A DNA stretch of 64,000 nucleotides from Belliella aquatica (lineage in GTDB: Bacteria; Bacteroidota; Bacteroidia; Cytophagales; Cyclobacteriaceae): assembly GCF_014637795.1 (NCBI RefSeq), contig NZ_BMFD01000010.1, positions 1 to 64,000 of the forward strand. Reading direction: 5' to 3'. Under the pieces are notes generated by a model. The model did not search any database and was not told where the DNA came from. It saw only the letters and a list, made by a program, of their open reading frames with translations. A program made the translations under genes and the position numbers. Shown here in pieces: positions 44,759 through 53,802 of the stretch (positions are counted from its first letter, which is position 1; each line of letters starts with the position of its first letter).

Positions 44759-45271
44759 ATGAAAATTCTTGTTTCAATACTTACAATTTGCTCCTTCCTT
44801 CTTTTTTCTGGAAATGAAAAAGAGCATGTCAATTACAAGGAAGAAATGAATAAAACATTTGGCAAAAACTCCGAAATCCCTGAGCTTTTAGCTGGAGAAG
44901 TTGCTGTCATCAATATCTGGGCAACGTGGTGCGGACCTTGTATTCGTGAAATTCCTGAGATGAATAAAATTGTCAAAGAATACGAAGGCAAAAGTGTAAG
45001 GTTTTTGGCATTTTCAGATGAACCTATGAGTACATTCAAGGCTTTTCAGAAAAAAAGACCCGATTTTGAATTCGCCTACGAAGTCAGTTTTGGAAATCAA
45101 AAAGCAATCAACCTTCTCAAATCATTAGAAAAGCAAAGAGGAGGTTCAGCGATTCCAATTCATATTTTGATTGATAAAGAGGGCCAAGTAGTAGACGTGT
45201 TTATTGGAGCATCTTCTGCAAATATTCAAAAGATTAAGCGCTTTCTAAATGAACACGCTTCTGCTGAATAG
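44759..45271 (+). CDS. TlpA/ResA-like exported thioredoxin
   Basis: 170 aa from ATG 44759 (MKILVSILTICSFLLFSG, signal or anchor). The thioredoxin fold has the active site WATWCGPCIREIPEM, with a cis-proline region GGSAIPIHILID. It is expected in the periplasm, reducing disulfides or delivering electrons for haem or cytochrome maturation, or in stress defence. It lies 29 bases before the ATG of hemB, which has its own -7 box. Confidence 0.9.
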   Translation: MKILVSILTICSFLLFSGNEKEHVNYKEEMNKTFGKNSEIPELLAGEVAVINIWATWCGPCIREIPEMNKIVKEYEGKSVRFLAFSDEPMSTFKAFQKKRPDFEFAYEVSFGNQKAINLLKSLEKQRGGSAIPIHILIDKEGQVVDVFIGASSANIQKIKRFLNEHASAE

Positions 45272-45274
45272 TGT

Positions 45275-45282
45275 TAACTTTG
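45275..45282 (+). promoter_or_regulatory. -7 box TAACTTTG of hemB
   Basis: Exact TANNTTTG, 19 bases before the ATG at 45301 and downstream of the GTG at 45271, which supports the ATG as start with a leader of about 13 nt. Confidence 0.5.
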
Positions 45283-45300
45283 TGTCAAAATCAACCAACT

Positions 45301-46272
45301 ATGCAAAGAAGACCAAGAAGAAATAGAAAGTCTCAAGCCATTAGAAATATGGTAGAAGAAACGCGGCTTTCTGTCAAAGACTTTATATTTCCCATGTTCC
45401 TAATCGACGGGATCAATCAAAAAATAGAAGTGGCTTCCATGCCAGGAATTTATAGATATTCTTTGGATTTGATGTTGAAGGAAATAGAGGAATGTGTCAA
45501 TTTAGGTATCATGGCTTTTGATATTTTCCCTGCCTATCCCGAATCTAAAAAGGATAAATTTGCTACAGAAAGCTATCAATCTGACACTTTTTACCTCAAA
45601 GCAATTCATAAAATCAAAACCACATTTCCAGAAATTGTTGTCATGACTGATGTTGCCATGGATCCCTATAGTTCTGATGGACATGATGGCTTGGTAGAGA
45701 ATGGCAAAATCCTCAATGATGAAACTTTGGAGATCTTAGGGAAAATGTCACTTGCACAGGCCCAGGCCGGAGCAGACATCCTTGGTCCCTCTGACATGAT
45801 GGATGGAAGGGTTGGATTCATCAGAAATGTCTTGGACGAAAATGGCTACACAGATGTGTCAATCATGTCCTATACCGCCAAGTACGCATCTGCTTTTTAT
45901 GGTCCATTTAGAGATGCACTTGATTCTGCACCAAAATCTGGAGATAAAAAAACTTATCAAATGGATTCTGCCAACTATCATGAAGCCATGATTGAGGCAG
46001 ATTTGGATACGGAAGAAGGGGCTGATTTCTTAATGGTAAAACCTGCCCTAGCATATTTAGATGTGATCCGACTTTTGAAAGACAACTCCAATTTACCCAT
46101 CGCTGCATACAATGTAAGTGGAGAATACGCCATGATCAAAGCTTCTGCAGAAAGAGGTTGGCTGGATGGAGAACGCGCCATGTTAGAGTCCCTCCTCAGC
46201 ATCAAACGCGCCGGAGCAAATGTGATTTTGAGTTATTTCGCAAAGGAGTTTGCTCTTCTAAATAAAGGATAG
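45301..46272 (+). CDS. hemB: Delta-aminolevulinic acid dehydratase (porphobilinogen synthase)
   Basis: 323 aa from MQRRPRRNRKSQAIRNMV. It condenses two 5-aminolevulinates to porphobilinogen in haem synthesis. Landmarks are the metal/substrate region VAMDPYSSDGHDGL, DMMDGRVGFIR, first active-site lysine in SYTAKYASAFYGPF, and the Schiff-base lysine in FLMVKPALAYLDVI. DPYSSDGHDG lacks the zinc cysteine triad, so it is the magnesium-type enzyme. hemE is also in the window (51503) but not adjacent. Confidence 0.97.
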   Translation: MQRRPRRNRKSQAIRNMVEETRLSVKDFIFPMFLIDGINQKIEVASMPGIYRYSLDLMLKEIEECVNLGIMAFDIFPAYPESKKDKFATESYQSDTFYLKAIHKIKTTFPEIVVMTDVAMDPYSSDGHDGLVENGKILNDETLEILGKMSLAQAQAGADILGPSDMMDGRVGFIRNVLDENGYTDVSIMSYTAKYASAFYGPFRDALDSAPKSGDKKTYQMDSANYHEAMIEADLDTEEGADFLMVKPALAYLDVIRLLKDNSNLPIAAYNVSGEYAMIKASAERGWLDGERAMLESLLSIKRAGANVILSYFAKEFALLNKG

Positions 46273-46301
46273 AAGAACTTGTCCGCAGAGTCGGATTGGA
46301 A

Positions 46302-46491
46302 GATTTAAAAATTTTGAGATTATCAATTGGAATGGTGCTTTAGCCCATCCTTACCAAGCATCTCCATATATTTAAGGCTTTAGCCAAACCCTATTATTTC
46401 AGAATGTGCATTCTGGGAATATTTTTTGGCTAAAGCCCTTTCCCAATTTATATCTTATTTTCCTCCAGCTAAAGCAGGAGGCAATTCAAAA
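46302..46491. repeat. Structured ~190-bp repeat with three GCTTTAGC hairpins, copy 1
   Basis: Order: ATCAATTGG-ATGGTGCTTTAGCCCAT (hairpin, GGATGG/CCATCC type in copy 2), then GGCTTTAGCCAAA (46376-46388) that pairs with TTTGGCTAAAGCC (46426-46438), then CCTCCAGCTAAAGCAGGAGG (46462-46481). All three hairpins share a TTTAGC or GCTAAA core. No ORF. Copy 2 follows after 22 bases in the same orientation. Confidence 0.8.
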
Positions 46492-46513
46492 GGAATTCAC
46501 CCTTGTTACTAGC

Positions 46514-46691
46514 GATTTGAAAATTTTTGAGAATATCAATTGGGATGGTGCTTTAGCCCATCCATTTGAAATATTGATATGAATCAAAAGGCTTTAGCCA
46601 AATATTTTTCCTTTTTAGTGATCTTTTGGCTAAAACCTTCTCTCAATTTATATCTTCTTTTCCTTTAGCTAAAAAAGGAGGAAATTGAAAA
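46514..46691. repeat. Structured ~180-bp repeat, copy 2
   Basis: Same order of elements as copy 1: ATCAATTGGGATGGTGCTTT and CCCATCC, then GGCTTTAGCCAAA (46590-46602) against TTTTGGCTAAA (46624-46634), then CCTTTAGCTAAAAAAGGAGG. The pairing of the last two hairpins has partly decayed (AAAACC for AAAGCC, AAAAAAGG for AAAGCAGG), which suggests that copy 1 is the better preserved. Confidence 0.75.
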
Positions 46692-46721
46692 ACATATACT
46701 CGGTTTCCCAGAACCCTTGAA

Positions 46722-46881
46722 TCTCATATCTTACATCTTGTTTCTTATATCTCAAACATACCTCGTTAGAACGAGACCTCTCCTAGCGTCGAGGTGACGC
46801 AATCCATAAAATACTATAGGCTCTCTCGAGCTAGTAATTCTTGTGTCTTATATCTTATGTCTTGCATCATGATTCTCATAT
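46722..46881. repeat. Pyrimidine-rich TCTTATATC spacer repeats with a short hairpin
   Basis: ATCTCATATCTTACATCTTG with TTTCTTATATCTC (46722-46754) and TTGTGTCTTATATCTTATGT with CTTGCATCATG (46840-46871) flank CTCGTTAGAACGAG (46763-46776), a perfect short hairpin, and TAGCGTCGAGGTGACGC (46784-46800). Similar strings occur at 57769-57799 and, reversed, at 40424-40454. No ORF. Confidence 0.5.
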
Positions 46882-46882
46882 C

Positions 46883-46925
46883 GAAAAAAAAAAAAGGCAC
46901 CCGTATCAGATACAGGTGCCTTTTC
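46883..46925 (-). terminator. Terminator of dnaK
   Basis: GGCACCCGTATC pairs with GATACAGGTGCC (one mismatch), with a run of more than ten T on the minus strand. It ends 24 bases beyond the dnaK stop. Confidence 0.9.
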
Positions 46926-46948
46926 TATTAATTAGAAGCTAAATTAAC

Positions 46949-48865
46949 TTACTTTTTATCTTCTGATACTTCTTCGTAATCTACATCAGAAACACCATCA
47001 CCAGCTTCTGCTGAACCTCCAGCATTTGCTTCAGCTCCCGGCTGTGCACCTTCAGCCCCAGCCGCACTATACATTTCCTGAGAAGCTGCTTCCCAAGCCT
47101 TGTTTAGTCCTTCCATTGCCGAATCAATCCCTGCCAAGTCTTGAGACTGATGTGCAGTTTTCAATGTCTCCAATGCAGAAGAGATATTCGCTTTATTACC
47201 ATCGGATAACTTATCACCATATTCTTTCAACTGTTTCTCAGTTTGGAAGATTAAGCTATCAGCTCCATTGAGTTTTTCGATTTTCTCTTTCTCAGCTTTA
47301 TCGCCAGCAGCATTTGCTTCTGCCTCTTTTTTCATTCTTTCGATATCATCCTGAGACAATCCTGAAGAAGCTTCGATTTTGATTTTTTGCTCTTTTCCAG
47401 TTCCTTTATCTTTCGCAGATACATTAAGGATACCATTTGCATCAATATCGAAAGTTACTTCGATTTGAGGAACTCCTCTTTGTGCTGGTGGAATATCGCT
47501 CAATTGGAATCTACCAATAGATCTGTTGTCTTTTGCCATTGGTCTTTCTCCTTGCAATACGTGGATATCTACAGCAGGCTGATTGTCAGCAGCGGTAGAG
47601 AATACCTCAGACTTTTTAGATGGAATAGTCGTATTTGACTCAATCAATTTAGTGAATACTCCACCCATGGTTTCGATACCAAGAGATAGAGGAGTTACGT
47701 CTAGCAACAACACATCCTTAACCTCTCCAGTCAAAACACCACCTTGAATTGCAGCACCAATAGCTACTACTTCATCAGGATTTACACCTTTTGAAGGCTT
47801 CTTTCCAAAGAATTTTTCAACTTCTTCCTGAATTTTAGGAATCCTTGTAGAACCACCTACTAAGATGACTTCATCTATATCAGAAGCTGTCATTCCAGCA
47901 TCTTTCAAAGCTTTGATACATGGATCCATAGATCTCTTTACCAACGACTCAGAAAGTTGCTCAAATTTCGCTCTACTCAATGTCCTTACTAAGTGCTTTG
48001 GGCCTGTTTGTGTCGCAGTGATATAAGGCAAGTTGATTTCAGTAGAAGAAGAACTTGACAACTCAATTTTAGCTTTTTCCGCTGCCTCTTTCAGTCTCTG
48101 AAGTGCCATTGGATCTTGCTTTAGATCAATTTGCTCCTCTGATTTGAACTCGTCAGCAAGCCAGTTAATGATTACTTGGTCAAAGTCATCGCCACCTAGG
48201 TGAACATCACCGTTGGTAGATTTTACTTCGAATACACCATCACCCAATTCCAAGATAGACACGTCAAATGTACCACCACCAAGGTCATACACTGCGATTT
48301 TCATATCCTGATTTTTCTTATCCATTCCGTATGCCAATGCCGCAGCAGTTGGCTCGTTGATGATTCGTTTTACTTCAAGACCTGCAATTTGCCCAGCTTC
48401 TTTAGTCGCTTGACGCTCAGCATCATTGAAGTATGCTGGAACAGTGATCACTGCTTCAGTAACTTCTTGTCCCAAGAAATCTTCCGCTGTACTCTTCATT
48501 TTTTGAAGAATCATTGCAGAAAGCTCCTGAGGAGTATAAGATCTATCGCCTATTTTTACTACAACAGTGTCGTTAGATCCCTGCTCTACTTTATAAGAAG
48601 CGTGTTTCTTGTCTTCTGATACTTCAGAAAACTTCTTACCCATAAATCTTTTTACGGAGGAAATTGTATTTGCTGGGTTTGTGATTGCCTGACGTTTTGC
48701 AGGATCACCTACTTTTCTTTCACCGTTTCCATTATCCAAGAATGCCACGATAGAAGGTGTTGTTCTTCTACCCTCACTATTTTGGATGACCACTGGCTCG
48801 TTACCTTCCATTACAGCAACACAAGAGTTCGTAGTACCCAAGTCTATACCTATGATTTTTCCCAT
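46949..48865 (-). CDS. dnaK: Molecular chaperone DnaK (Hsp70)
   Basis: 638 aa. Phosphate-1 motif [16 protein letters not shown], phosphate-2 [23 protein letters not shown], adenosine motif [13 protein letters not shown], and the linker [15 protein letters not shown] before the substrate domain. The C-terminus is Ala/Gly-rich and ends [15 protein letters not shown], the EEV-like tail. It is an ATP-driven refolding chaperone of the cytosol. grpE and dnaJ are not adjacent. No CIRCE inverted repeat is present upstream. Confidence 0.98.
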   Translation of the reverse strand: MGKIIGIDLGTTNSCVAVMEGNEPVVIQNSEGRRTTPSIVAFLDNGNGERKVGDPAKRQAITNPANTISSVKRFMGKKFSEVSEDKKHASYKVEQGSNDTVVVKIGDRSYTPQELSAMILQKMKSTAEDFLGQEVTEAVITVPAYFNDAERQATKEAGQIAGLEVKRIINEPTAAALAYGMDKKNQDMKIAVYDLGGGTFDVSILELGDGVFEVKSTNGDVHLGGDDFDQVIINWLADEFKSEEQIDLKQDPMALQRLKEAAEKAKIELSSSSSTEINLPYITATQTGPKHLVRTLSRAKFEQLSESLVKRSMDPCIKALKDAGMTASDIDEVILVGGSTRIPKIQEEVEKFFGKKPSKGVNPDEVVAIGAAIQGGVLTGEVKDVLLLDVTPLSLGIETMGGVFTKLIESNTTIPSKKSEVFSTAADNQPAVDIHVLQGERPMAKDNRSIGRFQLSDIPPAQRGVPQIEVTFDIDANGILNVSAKDKGTGKEQKIKIEASSGLSQDDIERMKKEAEANAAGDKAEKEKIEKLNGADSLIFQTEKQLKEYGDKLSDGNKANISSALETLKTAHQSQDLAGIDSAMEGLNKAWEAASQEMYSAAGAEGAQPGAEANAGGSAEAGDGVSDVDYEEVSEDKK

Positions 48866-49108
48866 GATTTTATATTTTTATTTTTTGATTACAGAATTTA
48901 AACTACAAATCACCTATTGACAAGGGTTGTGCCAAGGGACTTGTGGTCAAAAATCACGTCAGATTGTCAGTTTGAATTGTCAAAATAAAAGAAGAAGCCT
49001 GACATGATTTTCCAAAATCATAAAAAGTACATGACAAAAACTCCTTCATATTTGAACTTAATTTGACATCACATGCAACCATTTTATTAAATTCTGTATC
49101 TTAGTGTT
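48866..49108. other. Divergent spacer between dnaK and the 77-aa membrane protein
   Basis: 243 bases, no ORF. It holds five TGTCA/TGACA motifs (48965, 48978, 49000, 49032, 49063) within 100 bases; no CIRCE and no clear Bacteroidota -7 box for dnaK. TATCTTAG (49097-49104) is one base off a -7 box for the plus-strand gene. Confidence 0.35.
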
Positions 49109-49342
49109 GTGGTTAGCAATAATTTAAAGAAACGGGAAAAAGAGAGATTAAGATGGAGCATGGCTTTTCTTATCTGTTTGGCTACGGCACTATTTTTTTC
49201 TTACGAGCCTTCACAAAGCAATTTTTTAGGGAGAATAATCAACCCCATAGAATTTTTGAAAATGGAACAAGAAAATCAGTTCCAGAAAATATTCACCAAA
49301 TTCTTCACTCCAGAAATCCCTGAAAGATTTAAAAGATTGTAA
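49109..49342 (+). CDS. Small membrane protein, unknown
   Basis: 77 aa with a GTG start at 49109; an internal ATG at 49160 (MAFLICLATALFFSY) is the alternative. A basic N-terminus (NNLKKREKERLRW) is followed by one hydrophobic helix (SMAFLICLATALFFSY), then a charged tail ending FKRL. Expected single-pass, N-terminus inside. It lies 30 bases before the MOSC gene and is probably co-transcribed. Not recognised as any family. Confidence 0.5.
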   Translation: MVSNNLKKREKERLRWSMAFLICLATALFFSYEPSQSNFLGRIINPIEFLKMEQENQFQKIFTKFFTPEIPERFKRL

Positions 49343-49372
49343 TTTTAGCTTTATTCACTTTATCCTGTCAAC

Positions 49373-50173
49373 ATGCATTTAAGCGGCATTTATATTTACC
49401 CAATCAAATCTTTGGGAGGCATCAGTTTGTCTGAAGCAATTTTAGAAGAAAGAGGAATTCAACATGACCGAAGATGGATGCTGGTGGATGAATCAGGGAT
49501 GTTTTTATCCCAAAGAACTTTTCCAAAAATGGCCCTTCTTCAAGTCAATCTTATTGCTGATGGACTTTTGATAACAGACAAAAAAAACAGTGAAATCAGC
49601 ATTTCAATTCCCTTTGAACCAAAAAGCACCTTAAAAAAATCAGTAACTATTTGGGAAGATACCGTCGAAGCTCAATTGGTGGACGATAAGGTCAGCCAAT
49701 GGTTTTCTGAGCAACTTGGTATGACCTGTGACTTGGTAATCATGCCTGATAGTACACAGAGAAGGCTAAAAGAAAAATATGCTGTCAATGGTGAGTCAGT
49801 CAGCTTTGCAGATGGTATGCCATACCTTGTAATCGGGCAGTCCTCATTAGATGATTTGAATGAGAAGCTAGAAAATCCAGTTCCGATGGATAGATTTAGG
49901 CCGAATTTTATCTTTGAAGGAGGTGAAGATTTTATTGAAGACTCTTGGAAAGAAATCCAAATTGGGGATGCAGTTTTCAAAATCACAAAGCCTTGTGCAC
50001 GCTGCGTCATGACCACAGTAAACCAAGATGACGCAAGTAAAAGCAAAGAGCCACTTAGAACTTTAGCGAGCTACAGAACAGTAAATGGAAACGTAATGTT
50101 TGGTCAAAATATGCTATTGCTAAGTGGTCAAAAAGTGAAAATTGGTGATCAAATAGGGCCAATAAAAAATTAA
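49373..50173 (+). CDS. MOSC domain protein (mARC/YcbX-like molybdenum cofactor-binding)
   Basis: 266 aa. MOSC_N beta barrel at the N-terminus (LSGIYIYPIKSLGGISLSEA, LEERGIQHDRRWMLVDESG), C-terminal MOSC domain with the conserved cysteine in KPCARCVMTTVNQD that ligates the Mo ion, and MFGQNMLLLSGQKVKIGDQI near the end. This is the YcbX/mARC type, reducing N-hydroxylated compounds with an external electron donor. No 2Fe-2S domain is fused, so the partner must be separate. Confidence 0.92.
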   Translation: MHLSGIYIYPIKSLGGISLSEAILEERGIQHDRRWMLVDESGMFLSQRTFPKMALLQVNLIADGLLITDKKNSEISISIPFEPKSTLKKSVTIWEDTVEAQLVDDKVSQWFSEQLGMTCDLVIMPDSTQRRLKEKYAVNGESVSFADGMPYLVIGQSSLDDLNEKLENPVPMDRFRPNFIFEGGEDFIEDSWKEIQIGDAVFKITKPCARCVMTTVNQDDASKSKEPLRTLASYRTVNGNVMFGQNMLLLSGQKVKIGDQIGPIKN

Positions 50174-50235
50174 TATAATTTGCTGTATTGACATTTGACA
50201 CAAATATTTAAATCAAATTCAGGTAAGGGCATTTT

Positions 50236-50321
50236 GTCAACAGTCAGCGACTAACGGTCCACAGCATAAAAAATATTACACTTATAGAATTTTCATTAAC
50301 TATTGATTTGAAAGCGGATAT
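50236..50321. repeat. 3'-UTR repeat, copy C (after the MOSC gene)
   Basis: GTCAACAGTCA (50236-50246) is followed by CGACTAACGGTCCACAG and, at 50300-50321, CTATTGATTTGAAAGCGGAT(AT). The latter block matches copy A (27843-27864) in 21 of 22 bases. It sits between the MOSC stop and the terminator at 50333. The first block ATTATCCGCAATGA is absent. Confidence 0.7.
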
Positions 50322-50332
50322 CCATTTTCAAT

Positions 50333-50366
50333 AAAAAAGCCCACTCTTTATACAGAGTGAGCTTTA
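50333..50366. terminator. Bidirectional terminator between MOSC and the DUF6733-like gene
   Basis: AAAGC-ACTCTT pairs with AGAGT-GCTTT around TATAC; T-runs on both sides. Convergent genes flank it. Confidence 0.8.
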
Positions 50367-50386
50367 GATTAGATCGTATGATTTTC

Positions 50387-51145
50387 TTAGAAGCTAAATC
50401 CTGTGGTCACCTTGAAGAAAGAATCATTTCCCTCAACTAAGTCAGTACCAAAAGACAACCTCGCGAAAGCACCACCTGATGGCTTACTAAATTGGACATA
50501 TGGACCCAACCATTGATACACATCTGTAGAACTAGTCACTTCCGATCCACCTGTGTTGATCAAGTGTTCGTAATGTGCTCCGATAGATAAGAATTCAGAA
50601 GCCTTAAAACCGAAGTTTGCCCAATAATGCAAATAGGACAGTGTGGTTCCACCTGTTGGCGCTTCATTCCTTAAAGGCGCATAAAACCCTAAATAAATCT
50701 CTCCTTCAGTTTTAGCTTTATCCAAACCAATAGTCAAGTTTGGGACAATACCATCACCAAAGATTGAAGGTCCTGCTGTCCCTGAGGAAAGCAAATTACC
50801 ACCTGTAATTCCGATTTGAGGGCTCACACTGATACCTTCGGCAGGTTCAAAACCTACTCCAACTCCGAATTCAGTCCAGTTTCCCCAACCTCCACCGGAA
50901 CCTTGATTACCTCCTGTACCACCTGACCAAAGTATGCCGTAAAAAGTAAAGTCAACTTTTTCATTGACACTGTAAGAACCAGAGAAGAATGGATAGAATC
51001 CAAAGAACTGATCTGAGTTGAGCGTAACACTCATACTGAATTTATCATCGGCTTCTTGAGCATATGATGGAGAGTAAGCAATCGCTGCGCAAAGCATGGT
51101 CAAGGTAAATACCTTTGCAGCCATTTTTGTAAATCTGTTTTTCAT
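50387..51145 (-). CDS. Outer membrane barrel-like protein, DUF6733 type
   Basis: 252 aa. A signal peptide (KVFTLTMLCAAIAYSPSYAQ) precedes strands with Gly/Ser turns (FTFYGILWSGGTGGNQGSGGG, FGVGVGFEPAEGISVSPQIG). It ends in FFKVTTGFSF, an outer membrane C-terminal aromatic. It resembles the DUF6733 group often seen in Bacteroidota. Function unknown. Single gene with a terminator. Confidence 0.75.
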   Translation of the reverse strand: MKNRFTKMAAKVFTLTMLCAAIAYSPSYAQEADDKFSMSVTLNSDQFFGFYPFFSGSYSVNEKVDFTFYGILWSGGTGGNQGSGGGWGNWTEFGVGVGFEPAEGISVSPQIGITGGNLLSSGTAGPSIFGDGIVPNLTIGLDKAKTEGEIYLGFYAPLRNEAPTGGTTLSYLHYWANFGFKASEFLSIGAHYEHLINTGGSEVTSSTDVYQWLGPYVQFSKPSGGAFARLSFGTDLVEGNDSFFKVTTGFSF

Positions 51146-51368
51146 TTGTTTAATAGGTTTTGTTAGAAATAGGTTTGAAATAAACCATCAAAAAACATTT
51201 ATAATGTATTATTAATGATTTATGGTTTTAAATTTAACCACTATTTCATAAAATACAATATTTTTTAATTTTTATGATCTAAATTTCAACCAATTCAATC
51301 AATTATTACAGATTTTTTAATAAAATCGATTGAATATTACGCCGCGAAAGAAATGCTAGTACACAATG
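51146..51368. other. AT-rich gene-free region upstream of the DUF6733-like gene
   Basis: 223 bases without an ORF. ATTCAATC (51293-51300) and GATTGAAT (51328-51335) form a perfect inverted repeat about 150 bases upstream of the start codon. No clear -7 box. Confidence 0.35.
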
Positions 51369-51372
51369 GGAA

Positions 51373-51406
51373 ATAAAAAAAAGCCCCAAGGGTAACTTGG
51401 AGCTTT
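51373..51406 (-). terminator. Terminator of hemE
   Basis: AAAGC-CCAAG pairs with CTTGG-GCTTT around GGTAA, with a T-run on the minus strand. It lies about 95 bases past the hemE stop. Confidence 0.8.
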
Positions 51407-51502
51407 CTTATTTTCTCAAATGAGATTATGCTTTTTAATGAAAATCTACTTGATTATTTACTCAGTGGCAATGTCTGAAACGGATCAACACCGTATTCAA
51501 GG

Positions 51503-52528
51503 TTATCTATAAGCTTTTACAGTTTCAATAAATACTTTCACCATTTCAGGATTGATATCAGGATAAACACCATGACCAAGATTAGCAATATGTCTCGTTC
51601 CTTTGAACTGATCAAGCATCAAGACCGTGGCAGCCTCTACTTCTTTTGGTGATCCATAGAGTGCGGCAGGATCTAGATTACCTTGTAGCGTCTTGTTTGC
51701 TCCAATCATCTTCCTAGACTCGGCGATTCCCATATTCCAATCCAACCCAATCGTCTCGCAATTCAATTTTCCCATTTGTTCTCTTGCGAAGAAGGCACCT
51801 TTAGCAAAAACAGTTTTGGGGACTTCTGTGACCGCATCACAGATCTGGGAGATATATTTTAAAGAAAACTCCTCATAATGGTTTGGAGGAAGTATTCCAG
51901 CCCAGCTATCAAATAACTGTACGAGATTAACTCCAGCGGCTATTTGTGCTTTGAGATAATTTATCGTACTGTCTGTAATCATTTGGAGCAATTGATGAGA
52001 TAATGCTGGCTCAGTATAAAGCATCGCTCTCGCTTTTGAAAAAGTCTTGCTTCCAGAACCTTCGATCATGTAAGCAAATATCGTCCAAGGTGCTCCAGCA
52101 AAACCAATCAATGGCACTCTGCCATTCAATGCTTTTTTAGTGATTTTGATGGCTTCGATTACATAGCTGAGATCATCAACACCATCTGCAATTCTTAGTT
52201 TTTTCAAATCTGCAGCTGAACTCACCACATTTGGAAACCAAGGCCCACGCTTTTCGACCATTTCGTAAGGCAAGCCCATGGCTTCGGGAATAACCAAAAT
52301 ATCAGAAAAAATAATCGCTGCATCCACTCCAAGTAAATCTACTGGCTGAATAGTCACTTCAGCAGCCAATTCAGGTGTCTGCGCTAATTCTATAAATCCA
52401 CTAACACTATTTCGTACAGCTCTATACTCAGGCAAAATTCTACCTGCTTGTCTCATCAGCCAAACAGGAGTTCTTTCTACAGTTTCGCCTTTGGCGGCTC
52501 TTAATAGGAGGTCGTTTTTTAAATTCAT
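51503..52528 (-). CDS. hemE: Uroporphyrinogen decarboxylase
   Basis: 341 aa. Signature [19 protein letters not shown] with the active-site arginines, [56 protein letters not shown] and [15 protein letters not shown]. It removes the four acetate carboxyls of uroporphyrinogen III. The start [15 protein letters not shown] is standard. A -7 box ends only 5 bases before the ATG, so the mRNA may be leaderless. Confidence 0.97.
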   Translation of the reverse strand: MNLKNDLLLRAAKGETVERTPVWLMRQAGRILPEYRAVRNSVSGFIELAQTPELAAEVTIQPVDLLGVDAAIIFSDILVIPEAMGLPYEMVEKRGPWFPNVVSSAADLKKLRIADGVDDLSYVIEAIKITKKALNGRVPLIGFAGAPWTIFAYMIEGSGSKTFSKARAMLYTEPALSHQLLQMITDSTINYLKAQIAAGVNLVQLFDSWAGILPPNHYEEFSLKYISQICDAVTEVPKTVFAKGAFFAREQMGKLNCETIGLDWNMGIAESRKMIGANKTLQGNLDPAALYGSPKEVEAATVLMLDQFKGTRHIANLGHGVYPDINPEMVKVFIETVKAYR

Positions 52529-52532
52529 CGTG

Positions 52533-52540
52533 CAAAGATA
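52533..52540 (-). promoter_or_regulatory. -7 box TATCTTTG directly in front of hemE
   Basis: Exact TANNTTTG followed by GC on the minus strand. It ends 5 bases before the hemE ATG. Usual start-site distance (5-8 bases past the box) puts transcription start at or on the start codon. The TTTG element is not evident. Confidence 0.5.
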
Positions 52541-52596
52541 AGATAGGAAATTTTATTTCGTGATATACGGAGAAAAAATCAAAATAGACCAAAAAT

Positions 52597-52620
52597 AAAA
52601 AGCCTCGCTAGGAGGCTTTT
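52597..52620 (-). terminator. Terminator after the collagen-like lipoprotein gene
   Basis: AAAAGCCTC pairs with GAGGCTTTT around GCTAG, followed by T on the minus strand; lies 7 bases past the stop. Confidence 0.9.
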
Positions 52621-52626
52621 CAAAAG

Positions 52627-53169
52627 TTAATTTTTCGGCTGAAGTTTGATAACATCAGCATCTGTTTTCCCAAGCATGTCCATGACAGCATCATAATCAT
52701 CAAAGTTTACTCTAGAGTTAGCTGATGCAAAGTCTGCCGGTATGATGACAACCCTAAAGACCTGATTTGTTGTAAATTCAGAAGGAAGCGTACTTAGATT
52801 AAAATTACCCTCCATAAAGAAGGTAAAATCGAACCTTGTGAAGTCATAATTATAAGAGAAAACCCCATTAGAAAACTCAAAGTTAACCTGTGGCAGCGCT
52901 CTCCAAACATCTGTATTATTCTCCACATCCCATAAAATAAACGCAAGCAATTTATCACTAGGCTCTATAGGTGGATTAAATTCAAAGATGTCTGACTTAA
53001 AACCATTGACTGAATTAAAGTTAACATTTTCGACTTCGAAAACTTCGCCAAGAATAGTTATACCATCTAAACCATCTCTTCCATCAAATCCTGGAGGGCC
53101 TGGAGGGCCTTCACATGCAAAAAAGGCACTTAAGCCTAAGACCATTATTACTTTGATTAGATTTTTCAT
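52627..53169 (-). CDS. Lipoprotein with short collagen-like segment
   Basis: 180 aa. A lipoprotein signal (VIMVLGLSAFFACEGPPG) is followed immediately by GPPGPPGFDGRDGLDG, five Gly-X-Y triplets, then a 130-residue beta-rich domain (NTDVWRALPQVNFEFSNGVF, FRVVIIPADFASANSRVNFDDY). This layout recurs in Bacteroidota lipoproteins. It probably sits in the outer membrane with the triplets as a trimerising stalk; function unknown. Confidence 0.8.
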   Translation of the reverse strand: MKNLIKVIMVLGLSAFFACEGPPGPPGFDGRDGLDGITILGEVFEVENVNFNSVNGFKSDIFEFNPPIEPSDKLLAFILWDVENNTDVWRALPQVNFEFSNGVFSYNYDFTRFDFTFFMEGNFNLSTLPSEFTTNQVFRVVIIPADFASANSRVNFDDYDAVMDMLGKTDADVIKLQPKN

Positions 53170-53288
53170 AGGAATGTGATTTAAGGTGAAATATAAGTTA
53201 AGGACGAATCTAAAGAGATAGGGTTGCTATTCCTGTCTTTAAGAAATCGAATTGCTAAAACTGTACCAATAATTTTAACAAAGTGAAT

Positions 53289-53801
53289 TTAATTTTCAAT
53301 AATTCCAATCACATGTACCTCTTCTTTTGCAACAATTTTATCGATAAAAATAGTTGGTGACTTAAGATTATTCTCTTTTGAGAATTCAAATATCTTATTT
53401 TTCACTTTATTTGGACCTGGCATTACAAATCTATGTGCATTTATTTTTGCTAAGACAGCTTGACTGGATTGAAATGATTTTTTTTCGAATTCAGATAAAA
53501 TTCTATCAAATTCTACCCCGACAAAAACTTCCATCGTATCTAATTTTCCTGCAGGCTCGGTAACGTAAATTGTATAAAAGGGAATACTTTCTTCTTTTGC
53601 CAATTTTATTACTTGCTCAAAAGTTTGACCCAATTTTTCATCTTGTGGTGTACCTCTATATGCTAAGCCTTGCAACTTCAGTTCAAAAGATTCCAGTGAT
53701 TCAACTTCAATCTCGTTAAAACCTCCCAATCTATCGAACTGAAAAAGTCCCACTGCTACCAATACAAGTAAGCTAGTAACGCCAATTATCCACTTTTTCA
53801 T
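53289..53801 (-). CDS. Membrane-anchored protein with GyrI-like fold (tentative)
   Basis: 170 aa. An N-terminal membrane anchor (KWIIGVTSLLVLVAVGLF) is followed by a domain with LQGLAYRGTPQDEKLGQTFEQVIKLAKEESIPFYTIYVTEPAGKLDTMEVFVGVEFD. Its strand and helix order resembles half of a GyrI/SOUL-like small-molecule-binding domain. It ends in HVIGIIEN. This is only a resemblance. It lies 1 base from the downstream end of the 53803 gene, so the two are one operon. Confidence 0.5.
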   Translation of the reverse strand: MKKWIIGVTSLLVLVAVGLFQFDRLGGFNEIEVESLESFELKLQGLAYRGTPQDEKLGQTFEQVIKLAKEESIPFYTIYVTEPAGKLDTMEVFVGVEFDRILSEFEKKSFQSSQAVLAKINAHRFVMPGPNKVKNKIFEFSKENNLKSPTIFIDKIVAKEEVHVIGIIEN

Positions 53802-53802
53802 G

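Noticed and set aside
48200-48619. 139-codon frame opposite dnaK
   Set aside because: Antisense shadow of the highly conserved dnaK gene.
53289-53801. Firm GyrI annotation for the 170-aa protein
   Set aside because: Only a loose pattern resemblance; no signature motif, so left tentative.
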